Origin: OLB6 sp964493635
GTDB taxonomy: Bacteria; Bacteroidota; Ignavibacteria; Kapaibacteriales; Kapaibacteriaceae
Direction: 5' to 3'
Assembly (NCBI GenBank): GCA_964493635.1
Contig: CAZBOW010000001.1
Coordinates: 124,001 to 188,000 of the forward strand
Length of the DNA: 64,000 nt
How positions within the stretch are numbered: position 1 is the stretch's first letter; each line of letters begins with the position of its first letter. This document shows positions 55,989 through 64,000 of the stretch, one piece after another. A model generated the notes under the pieces. That model saw only the letters and a list, made by a program, of their open reading frames with translations, searched no databases and was not told the origin of the DNA. The position numbers and the translations under genes were made by a program.

Positions 55989-57116
55989 TTAGTCGCAACC
56001 AATGCCAACACATTGAGGTTTCGTGAAATCCAACCCAGGTTTTGCCGAGAGGTAGCCTAACATGGTGTCGTAGCGCTCCGCATCCGCGCGGTAATGCTCG
56101 GCTAGCTCCTCTGGATCTCCAAAGGCGTAGATCCACCAGAGGTATTCGTCAAGCCATCCGGCCGACAATAGCTGGTCGTGCCACCGCAGGAGGTCATTGG
56201 GATACAGCTCCATGTATCCACTGGCCTTCCAACCGCGAATAAAGTTCATGCGTATCTCGATCAGCTCCCGTATCGTGAGTCGCTCCTTGATACCCGTTTG
56301 AGGAATCAGATGCTGGGCCGACGTTGCCGTTGTGAATTCGAAGGCTGTCGGAAAGTTCATCACCGCCGGTCCGTGAGGCGACAACTCTTCTAGAAGCGAC
56401 TCGGAACAAAAGTTGATCGGATCATCCGGATGCCCCAAGGTGATGGCCTTGTTCCAGGTTTCGAACAACAGCGCGGAAATTTCCTTGGTACGTCGCGAGT
56501 TCGGCTCAAGGTTCATAAACAGCTCACCGTAGAGAACTGCCCAGATCTTATTTGGTGATGCGGCAAGCCCCTTACAAATCCAGTAGTAGTTCGTTGCATA
56601 CTTAGGTTCCGCCCGTGTTCCGCGCACCCACCAACGGAGAGCGTCGGGAAGGTTCCGATTCAAGAAGGCTCGAGCTCCCATTTCATAGTGCAACCGGCCA
56701 CTGGCTGGGCACGCCTGGAGACCCTCGGTATAGGCTTCCAGCGAGCGAACCGTATCTTCGAGGTAGTCGAAGCAGTTACCGAGGAGTTGATAGCCACGAT
56801 CCAAGATCATGGTGTCGCGATAGATGGGCTGGAGGGAGTCGATGGCCTCTTGGTAGCGTCCGGCCATGGCAAGGCAGACGGTTCGTTCATACCGGTATGG
56901 CGTAAACGTCGGATCGATGGCAACAGCACTGTCCCACTGACGGATCGCTTCATCTGGGAGGTTCCGATCCATGTAGTCCATGGCCCACTCGATGTGGCGA
57001 AGCAGCCGCAATGAGTCGGATTCCTCGGCGTGAAGACCACTGGAAAAACCAGCATGAAGAGCCAACACCACAACACCGACTACCATCCCAACGATTCGTG
57101 CGACGATTCCCTGCAT
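55989..57116 (-). CDS. Exported TPR-like protein
   Basis: A 375-residue protein with a signal peptide (MQGIVARIVGMVVGVVVLAL, cut near SGLHA). A helical-repeat part follows: LPDEAIRQWDSAVAIDPTFT, RYQEAIDSLQPIYRD, TVRSLEAYTEGLQACPASG and LPDALRWWVRGTRAEPKYA are TPR units. From about residue 210 the sequence is less repetitive and Trp/Tyr-rich. The C-terminus PQCVGIGCD has two cysteines that may form a disulfide. The ATG at 57116 is chosen because AGGAGGT lies about 9 nt upstream, one of the few strong Shine-Dalgarno sequences here; the frame's earlier GTG at 57125 would sit on top of it. It diverges from the TraB/GumN gene. Confidence 0.7.
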   Translation of the reverse strand: MQGIVARIVGMVVGVVVLALHAGFSSGLHAEESDSLRLLRHIEWAMDYMDRNLPDEAIRQWDSAVAIDPTFTPYRYERTVCLAMAGRYQEAIDSLQPIYRDTMILDRGYQLLGNCFDYLEDTVRSLEAYTEGLQACPASGRLHYEMGARAFLNRNLPDALRWWVRGTRAEPKYATNYYWICKGLAASPNKIWAVLYGELFMNLEPNSRRTKEISALLFETWNKAITLGHPDDPINFCSESLLEELSPHGPAVMNFPTAFEFTTATSAQHLIPQTGIKERLTIRELIEIRMNFIRGWKASGYMELYPNDLLRWHDQLLSAGWLDEYLWWIYAFGDPEELAEHYRADAERYDTMLGYLSAKPGLDFTKPQCVGIGCD

Positions 57117-57136
57117 TCTTACCACACCTCCTAATT

Positions 57137-57172
57137 GAACGACGTGAACGACGTGAACAACCTGAACAACAT
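57137..57172. repeat. Four 9-bp tandem units just before the TraB/GumN start
   Basis: GAACGACGT, GAACGACGT, GAACAACCT, GAACAACAT in a row; the last unit contains the ATG at 57171. If an upstream GTG were used they would encode Asn-Asp-Val/Asn-Asn-Leu repeats. Confidence 0.85.
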
Positions 57173-57965
57173 GACCAACTCTGCAAGATACCGGATTCTT
57201 CTCGTCGTGATCGTGCTAGGGAGCCTTGGTCCGCTATCGCTATCGGCTCAGTCGCTGCTGTGGCGCATCACCTCGCCGACCGGGGTCACGAGCCACCTCT
57301 TTGGCACGATCCACCTGCCGGACAGCGCCGTCTTCCATCAGCGTGATACCATTCTGGCTGCCGTACGTAGCAGTGCATGGTATGTTTCGGAGTTGCACCT
57401 GGATTCGTTGATGATGCCCACTGTGCTGACGCGCCTGATGAAGCGGCCGGCATTTCTGAAGATCATGACGCTGCAGCAGAAACTCTGGGTGTCGTCTCGA
57501 CCCGCTACGACCACGATCGATCAGTGGCTCTGGACCTACGCCAAGAAGCGGTCGATCCCCCGTGGAGGTCTTGAGACGATCGATGAGCAGCTGGCGATCT
57601 TCGATCAGTTTCCGGATTCCGTTCTCACGGCCGCACTCACGGATTCGGAGTCGTCCGCGGCCGAGCTGAAACTCGACGTCCTGGTGGATGCCTACGTGCG
57701 AGAAGATTTGGACGCGATTGCCACGCTACTGGACGAGGCTAGCGCAGCTGATGTCTCTAGTTCGTTGATCGAAACGCTCGCCGGAGATCGGAACCATACC
57801 ATGGTGGACCGACTCCAAACGCCCCTGACCACAACACCCACCTTCATTGCTGTTGGTGCTGCCCACCTGCCAGGACGCGATGGAATGATTGCCGTACTTC
57901 GTCAGCGAGGATTCGTCGTCGAGCCAGTCCTGGGATCGCTTCGTACGAACTGGTTGCAGCCGTAA
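57171..57965 (+). CDS. TraB/GumN family exported protein
   Basis: A 264-residue protein with a signal peptide (MTNSARYRILLVVIVLGSLG, cut after LSAQS). Two hallmark segments of the TraB/PrgY/GumN (Tiki-like) fold follow: HLFGTIHLPDSAVF near 43-56 and FIAVGAAHLPGRDGMIAVLR near 226-245. Eukaryotic Tiki proteins of this fold are metalloproteases, and bacterial members are suspected proteases that act on peptides. The paired GTxH and GAxHLxG histidine sites are intact. The frame opens at 57135, but the ATG at 57171 gives a clean signal peptide. It ends 25 nt before the N gap. Confidence 0.82.
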   Translation: MTNSARYRILLVVIVLGSLGPLSLSAQSLLWRITSPTGVTSHLFGTIHLPDSAVFHQRDTILAAVRSSAWYVSELHLDSLMMPTVLTRLMKRPAFLKIMTLQQKLWVSSRPATTTIDQWLWTYAKKRSIPRGGLETIDEQLAIFDQFPDSVLTAALTDSESSAAELKLDVLVDAYVREDLDAIATLLDEASAADVSSSLIETLAGDRNHTMVDRLQTPLTTTPTFIAVGAAHLPGRDGMIAVLRQRGFVVEPVLGSLRTNWLQP

Positions 57966-57990
57966 CGACCCATAACGACCAATGCCGACC
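57963..57990. repeat. 10-bp tandem repeat running into the gap
   Basis: TAACGACCCA, TAACGACCAA and a partial TGCCGACC at the gap edge, again a short tandem repeat where assembly stopped. Confidence 0.75.
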
Positions 57991-58090
57991 NNNNNNNNNN
58001 NNNNNNNNNNNNNNNNNNNNNNNNNNNNNNNNNNNNNNNNNNNNNNNNNNNNNNNNNNNNNNNNNNNNNNNNNNNNNNNNNNNNNNNNNN
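57991..58090. other. Assembly gap (100 N) between the TraB/GumN gene and oppF
   Basis: Contains the last residues of the minus-strand oppF; left edge is a 10-bp tandem repeat. Confidence 1.
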
Positions 58091-59046
58091 GTTGGAGTGA
58101 TCGAGGCGCACTCACTGCGCGCTATTGGGCATCGCGTGCGAAATCCACAGCCCGACGGCTTGTTCAGTGGCGTTGGAATATCCCCCTTCAGGACGATCCG
58201 TTGTTTATTCCGTGCTGCTGGGTCGGGTTCTGGTACGGCGGAAATCAATGCCTTGGTATACGGATGCGTCGGATGGAAATACACCTGATCGGCTGTCCCG
58301 ATCTCGACGATGTTGCCAAGGTACATCACGGCAATACGCTGTGAGATGTGGTACACCACCGACAGATCATGGGCAATGAAGAGGTACGACATCTTAAACT
58401 CTTCGCGTAGATCCTCCATCAGGTTGATCACTTGCGCCTGCACGGAGACGTCCAGCGCCGAGACGGGCTCGTCACAGACGATCACATCTGGGTTGGTTGC
58501 CAAGGCCCGGGCAATCCCGATCCGCTGGCGCTGACCACCGGAAAACTCATGAGGAAACCGAGCTGCATACTCGGGCTGGAGACCAACTTTTTCGAGGAGC
58601 CACTCCACACGATCACTGATCTCGGCCTTCGACATTTCCGGATGATGGATGGTAAGGGGCTCGGCAATGATTTGGCGAACCGATAACCGCGAATTCAGCG
58701 ACGAATATGGATCCTGAAAAATCATCTGGATCTGCGAGCGGTACGGTAGCATCGCCTTCTTGGACAAGTGCAGCAGGTCCGTCGATGCTCCATTCTCATC
58801 AACGTAGGCCATCGAGCCGGACAGATGAACATCCGGAGACACGTGTTTGAGAACGTTGACGATTGCGCGCCCAACGGTAGTCTTGCCACAGCCGGACTCC
58901 CCAACCAACCCGAGCGTTTCACCGCGCATGACATCGAAGGAGACACCATCGACAGCCTTGACCTCAGCTACACGCCGGCTGAACACGCCACCATAGACGG
59001 GAAAGTGCACGTGCAGGTCGTTCACCTGTAAGACATGATTGCTCAT
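58091..59046 (-). CDS. oppF: Peptide ABC transporter ATP-binding protein OppF/DppF type, 3' end in gap
   Basis: About 318 residues of the second ATPase of a peptide-import system. Walker A GESGCGKTTVG is near 45-55, the Q-loop at IQMIFQDPYSSLNSRLSV, the signature at FSGGQRQRIGIARALA, and Walker B at VIVCDEPVSALDVSVQAQVI. The C-terminal oligopeptide motif PSGCGFRTRCP carries Fe-S-like cysteines; one more cysteine and the last 20 or so residues are in the gap. The start overlaps the oppD stop by 4 nt (ATGA at 59043-59046). Confidence 0.9.
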
Positions 59047-60053
59047 TGGACACCCCCGGACGAAATCAGATGACAGCGCACTGAGTGACCAGGAGCAATC
59101 TCGACGAGATCGGGTTCGGTCGTGTCGCAGATGTCCAGCTTCACCTCGCATCGTGTGCAGAACTTACACCCTTGCGGAAGGTTGCCGATGCTGGGGACGT
59201 TCCCAGGGATGGCCTTGAGGCGTTCGTGAGCCATGCCCTCAGCTGCTGGCCGCGGAATGCTGGCCATCAGGCCCTTGGTGTAGGGATGTTGCGGTGCATA
59301 GAACAGATCATGTACCGTGGCCACCTCTTGAATCTTGCCACCGTACATCACGATGACGCGTTGACAGAGCTCGGCTACCACAGCAAGATCGTGCGTAATC
59401 AGGACAATCGCTGCTTCCTCACGACGCTGTTTCAGCTCCAGCATCAGCTCAAGAATCTGGGCTTGGATTGTTACATCCAAAGCCGTCGTCGGCTCGTCGG
59501 CGATGAGAATTGCCGGATTGCACGCCAAGGCGATGGCGATCATTACCCGCTGGCGCATTCCACCGGAAAACTGGTGCGGGTAGTCGCTATACCGCTTTTC
59601 AGGGTCGGGAATGCCCACCTGGCGTAGCATGTCAATGGCTCGCGTCTTCGCCTCGGCTTCGGTGACGTCAAAGTGCGTTTGAATGACTTCCGCGATCTGC
59701 ATGCCCACGGTGAAGACGGGGTTGAGCGACGTCATCGGCTCTTGGAAAATCATGGCGATTTCCCGTCCCCGGATGGAGTACATGTCCTCGTAGGATACCT
59801 TGACGATGTCCGTCCCTTTAAACAGGATCTCACCGCCCATGATCCTACCCGGAGGGTCGGGGATCAACTTCATCAACGACAGCGCAGTTACGGACTTGCC
59901 CGAACCGGACTCTCCGACGATGCCAAGAACCTCGCCCTTGTAGATGTTGAACGACACACCGTCGACGGCCTTGGCCCACTTCCCTTCAATATTGAAGTAG
60001 GTTTTTAGGTCGCGCACTTCTACGAGTGGTTCTGCGGTTGTTTCCTGTGACAC
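59043..60053 (-). CDS. oppD: Peptide ABC transporter ATP-binding protein OppD/DppD type
   Basis: A 336-residue ABC ATPase. Walker A GESGSGKSVTALSL is near 43-56 and shows the OppD-type Ser-Val pair, Q-loop IAMIFQEPMTSLNPVFTVG, signature FSGGMRQRVMIAIALA, and Walker B ILIADEPTTALDVTIQAQIL. The tail has LPQGCKFCTRCEVKLDICDT, whose four cysteines form the cluster-like motif known in this subfamily. It lies between oppC (26 nt upstream) and oppF (4-nt overlap) and pairs with oppF as a heterodimer. Confidence 0.92.
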   Translation of the reverse strand: MSQETTAEPLVEVRDLKTYFNIEGKWAKAVDGVSFNIYKGEVLGIVGESGSGKSVTALSLMKLIPDPPGRIMGGEILFKGTDIVKVSYEDMYSIRGREIAMIFQEPMTSLNPVFTVGMQIAEVIQTHFDVTEAEAKTRAIDMLRQVGIPDPEKRYSDYPHQFSGGMRQRVMIAIALACNPAILIADEPTTALDVTIQAQILELMLELKQRREEAAIVLITHDLAVVAELCQRVIVMYGGKIQEVATVHDLFYAPQHPYTKGLMASIPRPAAEGMAHERLKAIPGNVPSIGNLPQGCKFCTRCEVKLDICDTTEPDLVEIAPGHSVRCHLISSGGVQ

Positions 60054-60079
60054 GCTATGAACTTCCTGTTACTCAGCAA

Positions 60080-61061
60080 CTAGCGAAGGCGCGAAAACAC
60101 CTTCGGATCAAATGCTTCACGAACCGACTCTCCCACAAACACCGTTAGCAGGAGCGTGATGAACATGGCACCCAAGGGAGCAGCAACAAGCCACCATTTG
60201 TTGGTGGTGATATACTTCAAGCCCAAGGAGACCATCTCACCCCATGATGGAGTCGGCGGTGGCAGGCCAAAGCCTAAGAAGTCCAGACTCACCAGTGCTC
60301 CGATACCGGCCACGATGGCAAACGGGAAGTACGTGATGATCGGCACCAAGCTATTCGGCAGAATATGCTTCAGCAAAATCGTACGTGTGGGCACCCCGAT
60401 GCTCACGGCTGCGGCAACGTAGTCCTTCGATTTCTCGCGCAAAAACTCAGCTCTGATGAGCCAGGTAATGCCAATCCACGATGTAATCGACAGGAGTCCC
60501 AGCAGCAGCATGAAGCTGGGCGTGAACAGCGACACCACGATGATGATCACGAAGAGAATGGGAAGTGTACTCCAGATCTCAATAAACCGCTGGAGGATGA
60601 TGTCGAACCAACCACCGCGAAAACCGCTGATCATTCCTAGTGGGATACCGATGAAGTATTCGAGAATCACCAAGGCAAGGGCAAACGACAATGAAACGTT
60701 AAAGCCGTAGGCCATACGGGCGAACACATCACGCCCACGGTCGTCCGTACCAAATAGCCGTGCGTTGCCAGCCTCATCTGATTCCAGCGGAGCCAAGAAT
60801 TGGGTGTTGCCGGACTGCGTNNNNNNNNNNNNNNNNNNNNNNNNNNNNNNNNNNNNNNNNNNNNNNNNNNNNNNNNNNNNNNNNNNNNNNNNNNNNNNNN
60901 NNNNNNNNNNNNNNNNNNNNCCATGAGATGGCATAGGCCGTCGAAATGATGATCAGCGAGTAATACCCTCGTTTCAAACTCTTGAACTTGGCCCATCTCC
61001 GCTGGAACACCGTAAGGGGCTTGGGAGTCGCTGATGATCGCCAGGAGGTAAATAGTCCCAT
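60080..61061 (-). CDS. oppC: Peptide ABC transporter permease OppC/YejE type, interrupted by a gap
   Basis: The N-terminal 47 residues (MGLFTSWRSSATPKPLTVFQ, then RRWAKFKSLKRGYYSLIIIS) lie at 60921-61061. The RRW..FK..KRGYYSL pattern is typical of YejE-like permeases of the microcin C/peptide type. After the N gap at 60821-60920 the last 246 residues follow: LFGTDDRGRDVFARMAYG, EAA-like loop VAAAVSIGVPTRTILLKHIL then PNSL, GLPPPTPSWGEM and the end GESVREAFDPKVF. The two parts are in different frames only because the gap length is arbitrary. About 35-60 residues seem to be missing. It starts 5 nt after the oppB stop. Confidence 0.88.
60821..60920. other. Assembly gap (100 N) inside oppC
   Basis: Arbitrary-length gap between the first membrane helix and the LFGTDDRGRD segment of oppC. 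Confidence 1.
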
Positions 61062-61066
61062 AGTGC

Positions 61067-62311
61067 TTACTTGAACCGAATGCGAGGATCAACAACGGCG
61101 AGAATGAAGTCCGAGATGATATTGCCCAGCAAGAGCGTTGTAACACCAATCACCGTGAACGCAAAGACGATTGGATAATCACGAGAGAGGATGGCCATAT
61201 ACGAGAGTTTGCCGATCCCCTCGATGTTGAATACATACTCAATCAAAAACGACCCAGCCAAGAATACTGTAATCACAAACCCGGCTCGTGCTGCAAGAGG
61301 GATAATCGAGTTACGCATGGCATGCATCCAGATCACACGCTTTTCTCGCAGTCCCTTGGCAAATGCGGTGCGCACGTAGTCGTGCCCGAGGTTCTCCAAC
61401 AACGAATTCTTCATCAGCATGGCCAACGAGGCAATCCCTGTCACGGAGTAGGCAATGATCGGCAAGATGAAGTGCACTGCACGATCGGCGATTTTGGACC
61501 CGATCTCAAGCATATCATATTCCGAACTCTGAATACCCCCAAGCGGTAAGAGCGGCAGGAAGGAGTCGGTAGCCAAAAACATGAGCAGAATAGCACCAAT
61601 GGCCCACCCTGGCATCGAGTTGAGAGCAAACATGCCGACGCTCGTGATGATATCAAATCGAGACCGGTGCTCAAGCGCTTTCTGGATACCCAAGTAGAGG
61701 GCTACCACGTAGGCAATGATGAAGCCGATCACTCCAAACTGGATCGACACGGGAAGTCGTTCCTTGATCAGGTCGATGACGGGCTCGCGGTACTGGTAGG
61801 AGTTGCCAAAGTCGCCCGTGAGAATGCCGGCAAACTCCGACTTGTACACGTAACGGTTCGGGCTGCCATCTTCGTGCGTCAAGTCGGCAACCAACCATTC
61901 AGCGGCACGTTCCGTTGGGCGATCTGCATCATAGACTACCAAGCCGGACTCTTCCCGCCGAACGAGAACGCTCTTCCCACCCGTCACACGCCGTGGTTGA
62001 TCGAGTTCCACCGAATACTGGTCGACTTCTCGAGGCCACACGCCCAACCAGATCAGGTAGCGTTCGAAGATCGGCTTGTCGAAACCGTAGTATCGCTTTA
62101 ACTCCTCGAGTGCTTTCGGCGGTATGGAGGTTTCCCCTTCGCTGGCGATCCCGCCCACAGTTCCGCCTTCGGCAGCTGCAGCCTGAAGCTGGCGCTTCTG
62201 TTGTTCGAGCGGTCCACCCGGTGAGAGTTGGACAATCGAGAACACGACAATCGTGCACCCAATAAAGGTTGGAATTGCCAACAGCAGACGCCGAAGAAAG
62301 TACGTTAGCAC
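61067..62311 (-). CDS. oppB: Peptide ABC transporter permease OppB/YejB type
   Basis: A 414-residue inner-membrane permease. MLTYFLRRLLLAIPTFIGC and TIVVFSIVQLSPGGPLEQQK open the protein as in the OppB family. The core has LPVSIQFGVIGFIIAYVVAL, the EAA-like loop HDYVRTAFAKGLREKRVIWM and the end VVDPRIRFK. An extra block of about 65-70 residues (about 100-168) separates YLIWLGVW from LTGDFGNSYQYREPV, the two segments normally joined; it is hydrophilic and should face the periplasm. With oppC it forms the channel. Confidence 0.9.
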   Translation of the reverse strand: MLTYFLRRLLLAIPTFIGCTIVVFSIVQLSPGGPLEQQKRQLQAAAAEGGTVGGIASEGETSIPPKALEELKRYYGFDKPIFERYLIWLGVWPREVDQYSVELDQPRRVTGGKSVLVRREESGLVVYDADRPTERAAEWLVADLTHEDGSPNRYVYKSEFAGILTGDFGNSYQYREPVIDLIKERLPVSIQFGVIGFIIAYVVALYLGIQKALEHRSRFDIITSVGMFALNSMPGWAIGAILLMFLATDSFLPLLPLGGIQSSEYDMLEIGSKIADRAVHFILPIIAYSVTGIASLAMLMKNSLLENLGHDYVRTAFAKGLREKRVIWMHAMRNSIIPLAARAGFVITVFLAGSFLIEYVFNIEGIGKLSYMAILSRDYPIVFAFTVIGVTTLLLGNIISDFILAVVDPRIRFK

Positions 62312-62323
62312 TGATCGGGCCTC

Positions 62324-64000
62324 TTATCGCTTGTAGGTTTTCCAGAACGTATTGACAACCACTCCGGACGATCCCTCTACGGAGGTGCCGGCCTTCTTGG
62401 CTTCTTCAAGCGCAGACTGCTTGGCAGGGTCGATCCACCATCCCGTCATGATTGCAAGGTCCTGGTCGCCCACCTGGGTGTTCTTACTCAGGATGCCCTT
62501 TGGCATGCCGAATTTGTTCCATGCTGCGATTCGGACACCTTTCGGTGCCCACCAGAAGGCGATGAGATGCTCAGCCGAAACGATCTTGTCGATTTCTTGG
62601 ATGATGCGTACCCGGTCGGCCTGATTGAAGGCCACGCGGTACTCCTCGATCAGTTGATCAACCCGGGCATTCTTAAATCCGGTAACGTTGTTCGTGTTCT
62701 TGAGGTCGGCCAACTTACTGGCCAGAGATGTCTCTGGATTCGGGAACACCAGACCGCCGTAGTTACCGACCGTCAGCGAGAAGTTCCGCTCCATCATGTT
62801 TTCGGACATCGTATTGCCGTCGACGTACTTGATTTGAACGTCGATGCCAGCATCCTTGGCCGTTTGCTTGAATGGCGTGACAAACTGTTCCAAAGGCTTG
62901 ATAATCGGCAATTCCACCACAAACGGCTTACCATTCTTAGTGAGGAATCCATCCTTGTTCCGCGACGTCCAACCGGCTTGCGTTAACAGTTCGGCCGCCT
63001 TTTGAGGGTTGAAGTCGATTTTTTCGTTGCCTGGAAACTCGTACACCGAGTTGCCGTACCAAGAGTTCATCGGGACATACTCGTCGAAGAGCAGCTTGCT
63101 GATAATGGATTCGCGGTCCAGCAGATGGGCAAATGCCTTACGAACGCGAATGTCGTCGAAGGGGGCCTTCCGCGTGTTGAAATAGTAGCCGTACGTTCCA
63201 GCCGGGCCATCGGTGATCACACGATAGCGCTGAATCCAGTGCTTCTGCAGTGCATCGTACGACGTGTCCGATACCCACTTATCCGTGGTCAGAGAGGTAA
63301 AGGAGAAGTAGTCGGTCTCCCCTTTCTTGAACATCTCGTACTCCAACGTTGGATTGTCCTTTACCACCGAAAAACTCAGGTAGTCGAAGTTGTTCGAGGC
63401 TTTTGCCAGAACGTAGTCGATGGCCCAATAGTCGGGACGGCGCGTGAACCGATACGACTCCTGCTTCTTGATGTCCTCCGGAAGGATGATGTACGGACCG
63501 GATCCAACGGGCATGGTGTACTGGAACTTGTCAACAAACTCCCGTCCTGTAAGGCCACCAATTTCGTCGCTTTGCAGGATGCTCAGGCTGGCGCCAAACG
63601 AAAGGAAATTGCGCCAGTTCTGCTCATTACAGGAAACTTGCACCAGGTATGGGCTCAGGGCAACCGGGGTGTTGTACCGGCTGAAGCTCTGCTGCATTGA
63701 TGGCGATTGAATGGACTCATCCATAATCAGATTGAACGTAGCCACCACGTCCTGCGCCGTCACGCGCTTGCCGTCGGACCAGCGAGCATTCGGGTCGATC
63801 CGGAAGGTGAAGGTCATCTGATCTTCCGAGATCTTCCAGTGCGACGCCAACGCCGGGATGAAGTCCAAGGTCACGGGATGGACGCCGATCAAGGTTTCAT
63901 AGACCAGCGAGCTCATGTGCGAGTTTTCCGTGAAGTTCGCGCTTGGGCCGTAAAAGAACGGACGGAAGCTCAGCGGGAATCGCGAAATCGTGCTGGTAAT
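62324..64000 (-). CDS. oppA: Peptide-binding protein (solute-binding family 5), N-terminus outside window
   Basis: About 558 visible residues of a family-5 extracellular solute-binding protein; the frame stays open to the last base of the window, so the signal peptide lies outside. Family landmarks are SSLVYETLIGVHP, WKISEDQMTFTFRIDPNARW, SDGKRVTAQDVVATFNLIMD, MPVGSGPYIILPED, IRVRKAFAHLLDRESIISKL and WWAPKGVRIAAWNKFGMP. The last is YejA-like, which suggests large peptide or microcin-C-type cargo. The gene ends 12 nt before oppB, making an oppABCDF operon all on the minus strand. Confidence 0.92.
   Translation of the reverse strand: MTSTISRFPLSFRPFFYGPSANFTENSHMSSLVYETLIGVHPVTLDFIPALASHWKISEDQMTFTFRIDPNARWSDGKRVTAQDVVATFNLIMDESIQSPSMQQSFSRYNTPVALSPYLVQVSCNEQNWRNFLSFGASLSILQSDEIGGLTGREFVDKFQYTMPVGSGPYIILPEDIKKQESYRFTRRPDYWAIDYVLAKASNNFDYLSFSVVKDNPTLEYEMFKKGETDYFSFTSLTTDKWVSDTSYDALQKHWIQRYRVITDGPAGTYGYYFNTRKAPFDDIRVRKAFAHLLDRESIISKLLFDEYVPMNSWYGNSVYEFPGNEKIDFNPQKAAELLTQAGWTSRNKDGFLTKNGKPFVVELPIIKPLEQFVTPFKQTAKDAGIDVQIKYVDGNTMSENMMERNFSLTVGNYGGLVFPNPETSLASKLADLKNTNNVTGFKNARVDQLIEEYRVAFNQADRVRIIQEIDKIVSAEHLIAFWWAPKGVRIAAWNKFGMPKGILSKNTQVGDQDLAIMTGWWIDPAKQSALEEAKKAGTSVEGSSGVVVNTFWKTYKR

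Overview
The window is a densely coded chromosomal segment from a draft or metagenome-derived scaffold: nine runs of exactly 100 N mark scaffold gaps, and several of them cut genes (phnD, sucC, secG, oppC, oppF, comEC, pgeF and others). I estimate G+C by eye at about 55-60 percent. Several features point to the Bacteroidota/Chlorobiota (FCB) side of the bacterial tree: TAnnTTTG -7 promoter boxes upstream of many genes, DUF4153 and type-2 ferredoxin-NADP reductase genes, a possible T9SS-like C-terminus, an ECF sigma/anti-sigma/periplasmic-sensor cluster, and a tmRNA tag ending in -MAA like that of Chlorobium. An Ignavibacteria/Kapabacteria-like member is my best guess, but this is inference; no rRNA is present.

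Layout. 1-1.8 kb: end of a Gly/Thr-rich surface protein and a small secreted protein. 1.8-4.3 kb: purB and a diheme cytochrome c peroxidase lipoprotein. 4.3-9.4 kb (minus): prmA, a small membrane protein, mfd and tsaB, apparently one operon. 9.5-13.1 kb: kdsC-like phosphatase, YtxH protein, phnD, sucC and a DUF6580 membrane protein. 13.1-17.6 kb (minus): uvrA, a flippase-like membrane protein and FNR, coupled by ATGA overlaps. 17.7-25.2 kb (plus): rpmB, TPR protein, HicB-like protein, a membrane protein, a CPBP-protease/TPR fusion, methylmalonyl-CoA mutase and Ppx/GppA. 25.2-30.6 kb: DUF4153 protein converging on a fused E2-E1 2-oxoglutarate dehydrogenase of mycobacterial Kgd type. 30.7-36.1 kb: pgeF and comEC (minus), diverging from recA and a recX fused to an OmpA-type envelope protein. 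36.1-40.1 kb (minus): cmk, ispH, tmRNA and a GH57 glycosidase. 40.2-47.0 kb (plus): phnC, phnE, a small protein, dnaE and nupC. 47.0-49.9 kb (minus): ECF sigma, anti-sigma and sensor genes after a MATE exporter. 50-57 kb: GT2 glycosyltransferase, FAD/Fe-S oxidoreductase, acyl-CoA carboxylase beta, secG and a TPR protein. 57.1-64 kb: TraB/GumN protein and a complete oppABCDF-like transporter operon.

The genes describe an aerobic or facultative heterotroph: TCA-cycle steps (kgd, sucC), acyl-CoA carboxylase plus methylmalonyl-CoA mutase, peptide and phosphonate-type uptake, peroxide defence, DNA repair (uvrA, mfd, recA, recX) and natural-competence potential (comEC). No CRISPR array, insertion sequence, prophage, rRNA or tRNA was found. 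No gene-free stretch exceeds 300 bases.

Most unusual: the RecX-OmpA fusion; -7 promoter boxes lying only 4-10 nt before start codons (predicted leaderless mRNAs), including a 28-bp divergent promoter palindrome; a GH57 start codon 5 nt after the tmRNA 3' end; an over-represented 8-mer A[A/G]GGGGCT; and recurring 9- and 12-bp tandem repeats at gene ends, one of which triplicates a stop/start overlap.
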